From positions 1-7,690 of the forward strand of contig JAABRJ010000483.1 of the NCBI GenBank assembly GCA_011390985.1: a DNA stretch of 7,690 bases, read 5' to 3'. Positions 1-6,548 of this stretch are shown in pieces. Each line of letters begins with the position of its first letter. The stretch's first letter is position 1. The stretch is from Desulfobacteraceae bacterium. GTDB lineage: Bacteria; Desulfobacterota; Desulfobacteria; Desulfobacterales; JAABRJ01. Under the pieces are notes generated by a model. It did not search any database. It was not told the origin of the DNA and saw only the letters and a list, made by a program, of their open reading frames with translations. The translations under genes were made by a program, and so were the position numbers.

Positions 1-1
1 C

Positions 2-616
2 CTGTGAGAGCTGCCAGTGGCCGTCACGGAAGGTGGCCTGGCGGGCGTCGATTCGCCGGACCAGGCGAAAATCGCCGTCGAACACGTTGACCGTCAGACC
101 GAAGGCGGTTTTTTTGACCCGGTCGAAGTAGCTGACATGGATGATCTCGCGGCTGCCCTTGAACCAGATGTTCTGCTGCTGGGTCGCCGCGGCGCCTTTT
201 TTTTCGACCTCCTCCAGCCAGATCTTGTTGGCCAGGTTCATGCTGAGCGGCACCGCCACTTCCGAAAAAAAGAACAGGGCCAGGCTCGCCAGCGCCCCGA
301 TCGCCAACACCGGCCGCAGCAGCAGGTAGACGCTGACCCCGCTGCTGCGCAGGGCCGTGACCTCGTTGTTCTTGTTCATCAGGCCAAAGACGATCATCAC
401 CGCCAGCAGGATGCAGACCGGCAGCACCTGGGCGACGATGAAGGGAATTTTGAGCGCAAAATACGCCAGCGCGCGGCTGATCGGCAAACCGGCTTCAAAA
501 AAATCGTCGAGTTTCTGGAAAAAATCGACGATCAGGTAGACCCCGAGCACCACCGCCAGCAGCAGGCAGAAGAACTTCCAGATTTCACGGGTCAGGTAGG
601 CGTTGATGATCAGCAT
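2..616 (-). CDS. lptG: LptG, LPS export permease subunit (5' part, runs off the window)
   Basis: This is the N-terminal 205 residues of a YjgP/YjgQ-family permease. With LptF it forms the membrane channel of the LptB2FG exporter, which pulls LPS from the inner membrane and passes it to the LptC-LptA bridge. Three hydrophobic segments are visible at about residues 12-32, 52-78 and 98-118, followed by the start of the periplasmic beta-jellyroll domain (from about 125, with IWFKGSREIIHVSYFD at 150-165). The cytoplasmic loop between segments 2 and 3 has the family motif NNEVTALRSSGVS (83-95), matching the place where LptB couples. The family is about 350-360 residues long, so roughly 40 percent is missing through the window edge, not through mutation. 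The ATG lies 22 bases after the lptF stop; a GGAG at 631-634 is rather far upstream. I call it LptG rather than LptF because it follows a clear LptF and starts with the LptG-like pattern of a short N-terminus and a DFFQKLDDF stretch after helix 1. Confidence 0.9.
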   Translation of the reverse strand, partial: MLIINAYLTREIWKFFCLLLAVVLGVYLIVDFFQKLDDFFEAGLPISRALAYFALKIPFIVAQVLPVCILLAVMIVFGLMNKNNEVTALRSSGVSVYLLLRPVLAIGALASLALFFFSEVAVPLSMNLANKIWLEEVEKKGAAATQQQNIWFKGSREIIHVSYFDRVKKTAFGLTVNVFDGDFRLVRRIDARQATFRDGHWQLSQ

Positions 617-638
617 GCGTTCGAAGAAGTCTCCAGGT

Positions 639-1835
639 CTAATGGCCGTCACGGCGCCTCAGGCGATGCCAGGCGGCCGACCAGCGCTCGAGTAAATCGG
701 CGGGCAGGTCAAATCGCAGGGGGCGCTCCTGAGCCATACGGACAAAAAGGAAGACCCCCACGGCCGCCATCACGAGGTTGGGCATCCAGACCGCCGCGAT
801 GGGGGGCAACCGCCCGCTTTCACCAAAGACGGACCCCGCCGAGAGCAGCAGGTAATAGAGCAGGAAAAAGACCAGACCGAGACCCAGGCCGTATGACTTG
901 CTGGCCCGCTTGGCTTGCATCCCCAGGGGCATCGCCAGAAAGCCGAGCACAAGGCAGGCGCAGGGAATCGAAAACATCTTGTGGTAGCGCATCAGGGCGT
1001 TGAAATACCCGGCGTCCCGGGCAGCTTGATGCTCGCGGATGTACTGCCTCAGCTCGGCCAGATTCATTTCACGCCGGTGCTTGGAGGGCCTCTTTTGCGG
1101 CTCCAGGATCTGCGCCAGGCTCAGGGTCAGATCGTAGGTGTCGAAGCGGATGGCGTTGGCCCTGAACTCCTGAAGATCCACCTGGTGAATGGTGCCGTCA
1201 AAAAGCCGCAGCCGCCAGGTCAGGCCATCCGCCGCCCGCATCAGTTGACCCCGGGGGGCCACCACGGTACTGGCCAGCTTGTCGTCTTGCTGGTTCTCGA
1301 TGAACACATCCCGCAGGGTCCGCGTCTGGGTGTCGACCTGGCTGACGTAAAGCACGATGCCGTCAAAGGTGTCGTTGAACTGCCGTTCCTTGAGGCCGAT
1401 GTCGATGCTGCTGGCCGCGATCCGAACCACCAGCTGCTTGGCGGACGACCGTCCCCAGGGCTGCCCGTAGATGGACATGAACGCGGTCAGCAGTCCTCCC
1501 AGCAGGCAGAAGACCATCACCGGCGGCAGCAGCGCGGTGACGTTGACCCCGCCGGCCTTCAACGCCATGATCTCGTTGTCGCCCGACAACCGCAGAAAGG
1601 TCAGCAAAACCGCCATCATCACCGCCATGGGAATGACGAAGACCATGAAGTAGGGGATCGTGTAGACGATCACCAGGAGCACTTGCAGCAGCCCGACACC
1701 ATGGTTGACCACCAGGTTGGTGATATCCAGGATTCGGCTGGTCAAAAAAATGAACGTGAAAAAAGCCAGATTGATGGCAAAGGGCGGCACCAGCTCGGTG
1801 AACAGGTAGCGATGGATGAGGGGGTTGGTCTTCAT
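639..1835 (-). CDS. lptF: LptF, LPS export permease subunit
   Basis: This is a complete 398-residue YjgP/YjgQ-family inner-membrane permease, the partner of LptG in the LptB2FG LPS exporter. The expected layout is present: three helices at about 15-36, 50-80 and 98-122, a periplasmic beta-jellyroll domain at about 125-275, and three C-terminal helices at about 286-306, 316-336 and 345-366. The cytoplasmic loop carries the conserved SGDNEIMALKAGGV (84-97), which contacts the LptB ATPase. The periplasmic domain shows the typical GxLMR...WRLRLFDGTIH pattern around 196-217. The C-terminal tail after 370 is a little longer and more basic than usual. It starts 33 bases after the msbA stop with no obvious Shine-Dalgarno sequence, so it may depend on translation of msbA. 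The start is set by the family-typical MKTNPLIHRYLF opening. LptB, LptC, LptA and LptD are not in the window. Confidence 0.93.
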   Translation of the reverse strand: MKTNPLIHRYLFTELVPPFAINLAFFTFIFLTSRILDITNLVVNHGVGLLQVLLVIVYTIPYFMVFVIPMAVMMAVLLTFLRLSGDNEIMALKAGGVNVTALLPPVMVFCLLGGLLTAFMSIYGQPWGRSSAKQLVVRIAASSIDIGLKERQFNDTFDGIVLYVSQVDTQTRTLRDVFIENQQDDKLASTVVAPRGQLMRAADGLTWRLRLFDGTIHQVDLQEFRANAIRFDTYDLTLSLAQILEPQKRPSKHRREMNLAELRQYIREHQAARDAGYFNALMRYHKMFSIPCACLVLGFLAMPLGMQAKRASKSYGLGLGLVFFLLYYLLLSAGSVFGESGRLPPIAAVWMPNLVMAAVGVFLFVRMAQERPLRFDLPADLLERWSAAWHRLRRRDGH

Positions 1836-1868
1836 GGCTGGGTTCAGGGCTTTGTCGGGGGCTGGCGG

Positions 1869-3626
1869 TCAAACCGCGTCGTCGCCGTTAAAATGCATCT
1901 GGTAGAGCTTGTGGTAGACGCCCTGGGCCGCCAGGAGTTCTTCGTGGGTGCCTTGCTCGACGATCTCGCCGTCCACAATGGCCACCACCCGCTGGGCGTA
2001 GCCGATGGTCGACAGCCGGTGGGCGATGACGAAGGTGGTCCGCCCGCGCATGAGATTGCCGAGCGCCTTCTGGACGAGCGCCTCGGATTCGGTGTCCAAG
2101 GACGAGGTCGCCTCGTCGAGAATCAAGATCGGGGCGTTTTTGAGAAGTGCGCGGGCGATACAGATGCGCTGTTTCTGGCCCCCGGAAAGGCGCCCGCCCA
2201 GCTCCCCGATGTTGGTGCCGAGTTTATCCGGAAACTTTTGAATGAAGTCCCATGCGTAAGCGGCCCTGGCCGCGGCTTCGATCGCCGCGTCGGTGGCATC
2301 CGGTTTGCCGTAGGCGATGTTGCTGCGCAGCGTGTCGTTGAACAGAATCGGGTCCTGGGTCACGATGGCGATCTGCTGCCGCAGGTCGCTGACGGCGACC
2401 GCCCGGATGTCGATGCCGTCGATCAGGATCGCCCCTTGGGTGACGTCGTAGAAACGCGGGATCAGGTTGACCAGCGAGGTTTTGCCCCCGCCGCTCATGC
2501 CCACCAGGGCCAGGATGTCGCCGGGGCCCACATCGAGGGTGATTCCCTTGAGGATCGGCTTGGTGTCGTACTGGAAATAAACGTCGTTGAAGGTGATCCG
2601 ATGCGGACCGCCCGGGATCGCCACCGGGCAGGCGGGGTCGCGGATATCGGAGGTTTGCTCGAGGATGTCGAATACGCGGTCCACCCCGGCAAGCCCCTGC
2701 TGGACGGTGTTGTTGAGTTTGCTCAGTTTTTTGACCGGGCCGTAGAGCATCAGGACCGCGCCCATGAAAGAAAAAAAGGTGCCGGGAGTGGAGGTGCCGG
2801 CGATCACCTTGGAGCCGCCGTACCAGATGACGAAAGCGACCCCCACGCCGCCCAAAAACTCCATCAGCGGCGAGGAGAGCGCCTTGGCCTTCACGGCTTT
2901 CATCTCCAGCCGGAACAGCTTGCGGGTCTTGGCGGCAAACCGCTCTTTTTCGTAGGACTCCATGCCGAAGGCTTTGACGATCTTATTGCCGGCAAAGGTC
3001 TCGTGCAAAAAGGAGTTGAGGTCGGCCCGGACCTCCTGGGTGCCGGTGGTCACCCGCCGCACCCGCCGGCCCAATCGCACAATGGGGTAAAAGGCCAGCG
3101 GCAGCACCACGAGCGCCGCGATGGCGCTTTTCCAGTCGCGGTAAAAGATGACCCCGGTCAGCCCGATGATGGTGAACAGGTCCCGGATCGAGCCGGTGAT
3201 GGCGCTGGAAACCATTTCTTTGATGATACTGACATCGTTGGTGATGCGGGACATCAGGGTGCCGGTTCTTTCCGCCTGGAAAAAGGAGATCGGGAGATCC
3301 TGAATCTTGTCGTAAAGGCTGTTGCGGAGCTGGCGAATGACGTCGTGCCCCACCCAGCCCAGAAAGTATTCCTGGCCGTACATGGCCGCGCCCAGAACAA
3401 GGTAAATCAGGATCACCGCAAGGGGCACCACCTTGAGCATGGTGGCGTTTTTGCTGATAAAGATGTCATCCACCACCGGCTTGATCATAAAGGGGATCGC
3501 GGAGCTGGCGCCGGCCATGAGCAGCATGAACAGCATGGCCAGCAGCAGTTTGAGCCAGTTGCCGCGGACCAGGGCGAAGAGCCGCCGATGGCGCTCGCTG
3601 AAAAGGGATTTGGAAAGCAGTTTCAT
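1869..3626 (-). CDS. msbA: MsbA-type lipid A flippase (ABC transporter, fused membrane and ATPase domains)
   Basis: This 585-residue half-transporter would act as a homodimer that flips core-lipid A from the inner to the outer leaflet of the inner membrane using ATP. Residues 1-325 form the membrane domain, with hydrophobic segments near 25-47, 65-88, 140-162, 165-185, 255-275 and 282-297. Residues from about 340 form the ATPase domain. It has Walker A GMSGGGKT (376-383), the Q-loop glutamine at 424 in VTQD, the signature LSGGQ (480-484), Walker B LILDEA (501-506), D-loop SSLD (508-511) and the switch histidine at 536. All catalytic parts are intact and the length is normal for MsbA. It begins 7 bases after the preceding acyltransferase stop, without a clear Shine-Dalgarno sequence, so translational coupling is likely. 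Other half-size ABC exporters look similar; the call as MsbA rests on the lipid A genes upstream and lptFG downstream as well as on sequence. Confidence 0.92.
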   Translation of the reverse strand: MKLLSKSLFSERHRRLFALVRGNWLKLLLAMLFMLLMAGASSAIPFMIKPVVDDIFISKNATMLKVVPLAVILIYLVLGAAMYGQEYFLGWVGHDVIRQLRNSLYDKIQDLPISFFQAERTGTLMSRITNDVSIIKEMVSSAITGSIRDLFTIIGLTGVIFYRDWKSAIAALVVLPLAFYPIVRLGRRVRRVTTGTQEVRADLNSFLHETFAGNKIVKAFGMESYEKERFAAKTRKLFRLEMKAVKAKALSSPLMEFLGGVGVAFVIWYGGSKVIAGTSTPGTFFSFMGAVLMLYGPVKKLSKLNNTVQQGLAGVDRVFDILEQTSDIRDPACPVAIPGGPHRITFNDVYFQYDTKPILKGITLDVGPGDILALVGMSGGGKTSLVNLIPRFYDVTQGAILIDGIDIRAVAVSDLRQQIAIVTQDPILFNDTLRSNIAYGKPDATDAAIEAAARAAYAWDFIQKFPDKLGTNIGELGGRLSGGQKQRICIARALLKNAPILILDEATSSLDTESEALVQKALGNLMRGRTTFVIAHRLSTIGYAQRVVAIVDGEIVEQGTHEELLAAQGVYHKLYQMHFNGDDAV

Positions 3627-3632
3627 AGGGTA

Positions 3633-4313
3633 TTAAAGCGTGTGATGACCGAAGGCGGCATCGGCCCGGGTCGTGATGCGGCAGAGTTCTGCCTGCAGCA
3701 GGCCGGAATAGCGTGCTTCCTCCCCCTTGGCAATGTCCGGGGGCACGCTCAGCGGATCGCCGAAAACGACCTTGCAGCGGGTCAGCGGCGCCGGCAGGAC
3801 AAACCGGTCCCAGCTGTTGAAAACCTTGCGATGGCGGGCGCTGTAGGTCACCGGCACGATCGGAAAACCGGTTTTCTTGGCCAGCATGATAATCCCCGGT
3901 TGAACGCGGTGGCGCGGCCCCCGGGGGCCGTCGGGAATCACCACCGCCGGGCGGCCGCTCTGCTTCATTTTGCGGATCATGCCCGAAAGCGCCCGCAGCC
4001 CCCCCCGGCTGGAAGATCCCCGCAGCGGTTCATGCCCCTGGCGCTGGAGGATCCGGGCGATGATCTCCCCGTCCTTCGACCGGCTCACCAGGATGAGCGC
4101 GTTTTGGCGCTTGTACAGATGGCTGATCAGGAGAATCCGGGAATGCCAAAAGGCCAGAATAAGCCGGCGCGAGGATCGCAAGTGTCGAACCTTCGCATAG
4201 CCTTCGACCTCGATCCGGGACCCGCAAAAAATCAGGTCGATGAGCAGTTTGCCGAGAATCCCGACAAGGCGCCATTTGCATTCGGTCAGCCACTGACGGG
4301 CGTGGGGGGTCAT
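3633..4313 (-). CDS. DUF374/LPLAT-family acyltransferase, candidate lipid A late acyltransferase (LpxJ-like)
   Basis: This 226-residue protein belongs to the lysophospholipid acyltransferase superfamily, DUF374 branch. One N-terminal hydrophobic stretch (about 15-32) would anchor it to the cytoplasmic face of the inner membrane. The likely catalytic motif is WHSR (56-59), where the classical HxxxxD is replaced, as I recall is usual in DUF374. It is followed by SRSKDGE (77-83), the RGSSSRGG acyl-glycerol-type motif (98-105), PDGPRGP (127-133) and a C-terminal FGDPLSVP (184-191). From memory, the Helicobacter and Campylobacter lipid A acyltransferase LpxJ belongs to this broad family and replaces LpxM. 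Lying between lpxB and msbA, this protein is well placed to add a secondary acyl chain before flipping. That role is inferred; a phospholipid acyltransferase role is the main alternative. The start is firm: its ATG overlaps the lpxB TGA stop as ATGA and has a good Shine-Dalgarno sequence 7 bases upstream. Confidence 0.8.
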   Translation of the reverse strand: MTPHARQWLTECKWRLVGILGKLLIDLIFCGSRIEVEGYAKVRHLRSSRRLILAFWHSRILLISHLYKRQNALILVSRSKDGEIIARILQRQGHEPLRGSSSRGGLRALSGMIRKMKQSGRPAVVIPDGPRGPRHRVQPGIIMLAKKTGFPIVPVTYSARHRKVFNSWDRFVLPAPLTRCKVVFGDPLSVPPDIAKGEEARYSGLLQAELCRITTRADAAFGHHTL

Positions 4314-5500
4314 CCGGTTGCCTCCCTGCCGGCCGCCCGTGCGTCAAAGCCCTCCGGACTCTTGAGCAATGCCAGAGCGATCGCCGCCACCCGCGCGGAA
4401 GCCCCGCGTCCGCCCAGCAGCGATCGGATTTTGAGCAGTTCCGTGCGCAGGGTTGCCAGCTGCCGCGGATCGGCGAGCATCGCGGCGGCCGCCGCGGCAA
4501 TGTTGGTCGGCGTCGCCTGACCCTGAATCAATTCCGGCACCAGTTCGCGGCCGGCGATAAGGTTCACCAGCGAAATATGCTTCACCCGGATCAGGGCCTT
4601 GCCAATCCGGTAGCTCAGCGGCGAGACTTTGTAGACGATCACCATGGGCATCCCGCCGATGGCGGCCTCGAGGGTGACCGTGCCGGAGGCGGCCAGCACC
4701 AGGTGGCACGCCCGCAGGATCGGCTCGATGCCGCCTGCAACCACCTCGATCGGCGCCCTCCCCGGATAGCGCTGCATAATCCCGCCGAACTGCTCCCGGT
4801 TTACCGTCGGGGCCACGGAAACCAGAAAACGAATGGTTTTAAATTGATTTTCCAGCCGCCGCGCGGCCTGCAGCATGACCGGGAGCAGCCGCTGGATTTC
4901 CCCTTCACGCGAACCGGGCAGGAGGCCCACCACAGGCGCAACGACCAGGCCGGCAGGCGGCTGCAGCGGCGGCATGCCGCCCCAGACGTCCAGAAGCGGA
5001 TGGCCCACGAAGGTCACTGGAACCCCATGCGCCTGGTAGAAACCGGCTTCAAAAGGCAGGATCACGGCCATGTGATCCACCCGCTGTTTGATGGTCTGCA
5101 CCCGCCCCCGACGCCAGGCCCAAATCTGCGGGCTGACATAGTAGAGCACCGGGATGCCGCGTTTTTTGGCCATCCTGGCGACCCTCAGGTTGAAATCCGG
5201 AAAATCGATTAAAATCAGCAGATCCGGCCGCAGGCTGTGCAGAAGTTTTTTGGCAAGCCCCAGCGCTTGCCAGACAACCGGCAGCTTGGCCAGGACCTCG
5301 GTGATGCCGACCACAGCGAGCCGTGAGGCGTCCAGCAGGATGCGCACCCCTTCCATCCGCAGGTGGTCGCCGCCGATACCGCAGACAAACAGGCCCGGCG
5401 CCTCGCGCCGCAGCGCGCGCACCAGGTGGGCGCCGTGCAGGTCCCCGGAGGCCTCCCCGGCAACAATCATCACACATCGCGGATCTGGGGCAGCGTTCAT
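4310..5500 (-). CDS. lpxB: Lipid-A-disaccharide synthase LpxB
   Basis: This 396-residue GT19 glycosyltransferase joins lipid X (2,3-diacyl-GlcN-1-phosphate) to UDP-2,3-diacyl-GlcN, releasing UDP and giving the beta-1,6 lipid A disaccharide at the cytoplasmic face of the inner membrane. Diagnostic motifs are all present: AGEASGDLHGA (14-24), IDFPDFN (98-104), YYVSPQIWAWR (120-130), GHPLLD (166-171), LLPGSREGEI (193-202), ASGTVTLE (271-278) and SLVNLIAGRELVPELIQ (310-326). The length is close to the usual 380-390. The open frame continues upstream to 5593, but that extension would overlap the dehydrogenase gene and has no family-like sequence, so the ATG at 5498-5500 is chosen; it puts the AGEASGD motif at the expected distance. 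There are 22 bases between the dehydrogenase stop and this start, and no Shine-Dalgarno sequence is seen. The stop overlaps the next start by ATGA. Confidence 0.95.
   Translation of the reverse strand: MNAAPDPRCVMIVAGEASGDLHGAHLVRALRREAPGLFVCGIGGDHLRMEGVRILLDASRLAVVGITEVLAKLPVVWQALGLAKKLLHSLRPDLLILIDFPDFNLRVARMAKKRGIPVLYYVSPQIWAWRRGRVQTIKQRVDHMAVILPFEAGFYQAHGVPVTFVGHPLLDVWGGMPPLQPPAGLVVAPVVGLLPGSREGEIQRLLPVMLQAARRLENQFKTIRFLVSVAPTVNREQFGGIMQRYPGRAPIEVVAGGIEPILRACHLVLAASGTVTLEAAIGGMPMVIVYKVSPLSYRIGKALIRVKHISLVNLIAGRELVPELIQGQATPTNIAAAAAAMLADPRQLATLRTELLKIRSLLGGRGASARVAAIALALLKSPEGFDARAAGREATG
4321..4326 (-). promoter_or_regulatory. Ribosome binding site of the DUF374 acyltransferase gene
   Basis: On the minus strand this reads GGGAGG, 7 bases before the ATG at 4311-4313, inside the last codons of lpxB. 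It fixes the start within the ATGA overlap. It stands out because lpxB, msbA and lptF show no comparable site, so this gene may be able to initiate independently of lpxB translation. Confidence 0.6.
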
Positions 5501-5522
5501 GGTCAATCGCGTGGAGGGGGTT

Positions 5523-6479
5523 TCAGTTGAAGTAGCGGCTGTTGGTGGACTGGATCTGATCCATGATGTCCAGGGCGATCCGCAGGGCGTCACGCCCCAT
5601 CTGGCCGGTCACCTCCGGCACCTCGCGGCGCTTTACGGCCCTGACGAAGGATTTCAGCTCATCATCGAGGGCATCGCCCTTGGTAAAGCAAAGCTCCTGG
5701 ATTTCCATTCCGGGAATGATGCCCGCGGGGTGTTCACCGGTCTTTCGAATCACCGTGATGTGGTGGTTCGAAAAATCCACCGAAACATACGCATCCCGCT
5801 GAAACAGCCTGATTTTGCGCTCATTTTTGATCGAAATGCGGCTGGCGGTGACATTTGCGACGCACCCGTTTTCAAATTCAAGCCTGGCGTTGGCGATATC
5901 GACCTCATGGGAAATGACCGGTATGCCCGCGGCGCGAATGGCCCGAATCTCGGAGCGAACGAAATTGGAGATGATGTCGATATCGTGAATCATCAGGTCC
6001 AGCACCACACTGACATCCGTCCCACGCGCCTTGAAAGTGGCGAGCCGGTGAGACTCGATGAACATCGGCGCCGTGACGATATGGCGCAGGGCCGCCACGG
6101 CCGAGTTGAACCGCTCCAGGTGTCCCACCTGGATGAGGAGACCGTGGGACTCCGCAAAGTCGATCAATTCGTCGGCCTGGCGCAGGGTCGAGGTCATCGG
6201 TTTTTCGATCAGAAGATCGACATTGTGCCGCAGGAAATCGCGGCTCACCGCGTAGTGGTCGGCGGTCGGCACCACGACGCTGACGGCGTCGACCTTGCCC
6301 AGCAGGTCCCGGTGGCTGCCAAAGGCCTGGGTGCCGAGGCGCTCGGCCACATCGCGGGCCCGCCGCAGATCCTTATCCACGACAGCGACCAATTCCACAT
6401 CGGGCATACCGGCGTATTTTTCTGCGTGGAATTTGCCAAGGTAGCCAACCCCGACAACCCCCACGCGCAGCTTGGCCAT
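5523..6479 (-). CDS. Gfo/Idh/MocA-family NAD(P)-dependent dehydrogenase, candidate UDP-GlcNAc 3-dehydrogenase (GnnA-like)
   Basis: This 318-residue protein has an N-terminal Rossmann fold with GVGYLG (10-15) for NAD(P) binding, the family's EKP motif (92-94, lysine 93 probably catalytic), GHLERFN (119-125) and a C-terminal alpha/beta substrate domain with DLMIHDID (161-168), whose histidine and aspartate (165 and 166) match the usual active-site pair. The family oxidises sugar hydroxyls. The GHLERFN motif resembles that of UDP-GlcNAc(A) 3-dehydrogenases. In Acidithiobacillus the related gnnA lies, as I recall, in the lpxA-lpxB region and makes the 3-keto sugar that GnnB aminates, giving lipid A with amide chains at position 3. 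The same role is inferred here, but no aminotransferase gene is visible. Another nucleotide-sugar oxidation is possible. Start choice: ATG at 6477-6479 is preferred; a TTG six bases earlier (6483-6485) is in frame and also has a plausible ribosome site. Confidence 0.85.
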   Translation of the reverse strand: MAKLRVGVVGVGYLGKFHAEKYAGMPDVELVAVVDKDLRRARDVAERLGTQAFGSHRDLLGKVDAVSVVVPTADHYAVSRDFLRHNVDLLIEKPMTSTLRQADELIDFAESHGLLIQVGHLERFNSAVAALRHIVTAPMFIESHRLATFKARGTDVSVVLDLMIHDIDIISNFVRSEIRAIRAAGIPVISHEVDIANARLEFENGCVANVTASRISIKNERKIRLFQRDAYVSVDFSNHHITVIRKTGEHPAGIIPGMEIQELCFTKGDALDDELKSFVRAVKRREVPEVTGQMGRDALRIALDIMDQIQSTNSRYFN

Positions 6480-6488
6480 TTGCAACTT

Positions 6489-6499
6489 TCCTTTCCTCC
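6489..6499 (-). promoter_or_regulatory. Double ribosome binding site before the dehydrogenase gene
   Basis: The minus strand reads GGAGGAAAGGA. The first element (GGAGG, 6495-6499) sits 9 bases before a TTG at 6483-6485. The second (AAGGA, 6489-6493) sits 9 bases before the ATG at 6477-6479. The two starts are in frame and differ by two residues, so the sequence alone does not fully decide; ATG is the stronger codon and starts with the family-typical MAKLRVGVVGVG. Confidence 0.5.
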
Positions 6500-6503
6500 C
6501 GGC

Positions 6504-6539
6504 GGCGCGCTTTCGATGGTCGATCGACCCGAGCGCGCC
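6504..6539 (-). other. Inverted repeat with nested palindrome in the lpxI-dehydrogenase gap
   Basis: The arms GGCGCGCT (6504-6511) and AGCGCGCC (6532-6539) are perfectly complementary over 8 bases, and the loop contains a perfect 12-base palindrome, GGTCGATCGACC (6518-6529). The transcript could fold into a strong GC hairpin ending 5 bases before the GGAGG of the dehydrogenase gene. There is no run of T after it on the minus strand, so it is not a standard terminator. Possible roles are control of translation, an RNA processing site or a protein binding site; none is shown by the sequence. Confidence 0.55.
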
Positions 6540-6548
6540 ACCCTTTCG

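Noticed and set aside
17..1003. A 328-codon open frame on the plus strand over lptG and the end of lptF.
   Set aside because: It is antisense and codon-aligned to lptG, with the same low-complexity composition and no family motif. lptG on the other strand is clearly real.
915..4520. A 1201-codon open frame on the plus strand across lptF, msbA and the acyltransferase gene.
   Set aside because: It is codon-aligned with lptF, msbA and the acyltransferase, which all share one minus-strand frame. Its lack of stops only means that these genes avoid TTA, CTA and TCA codons, as expected in GC-rich DNA. The translation is rich in H, Q, D, G and R with no recognisable domain.
5501..5593. An N-terminal extension of lpxB by 31 residues.
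   Set aside because: It would overlap the dehydrogenase C-terminus and has no LpxB-like sequence; the ATG at 5498-5500 gives the normal distance to AGEASGD.
6504..6539. The inverted repeat as a rho-independent terminator after lpxI.
   Set aside because: No T run follows on the transcribed strand and a purine-rich ribosome binding site follows instead, so a terminator is unlikely.
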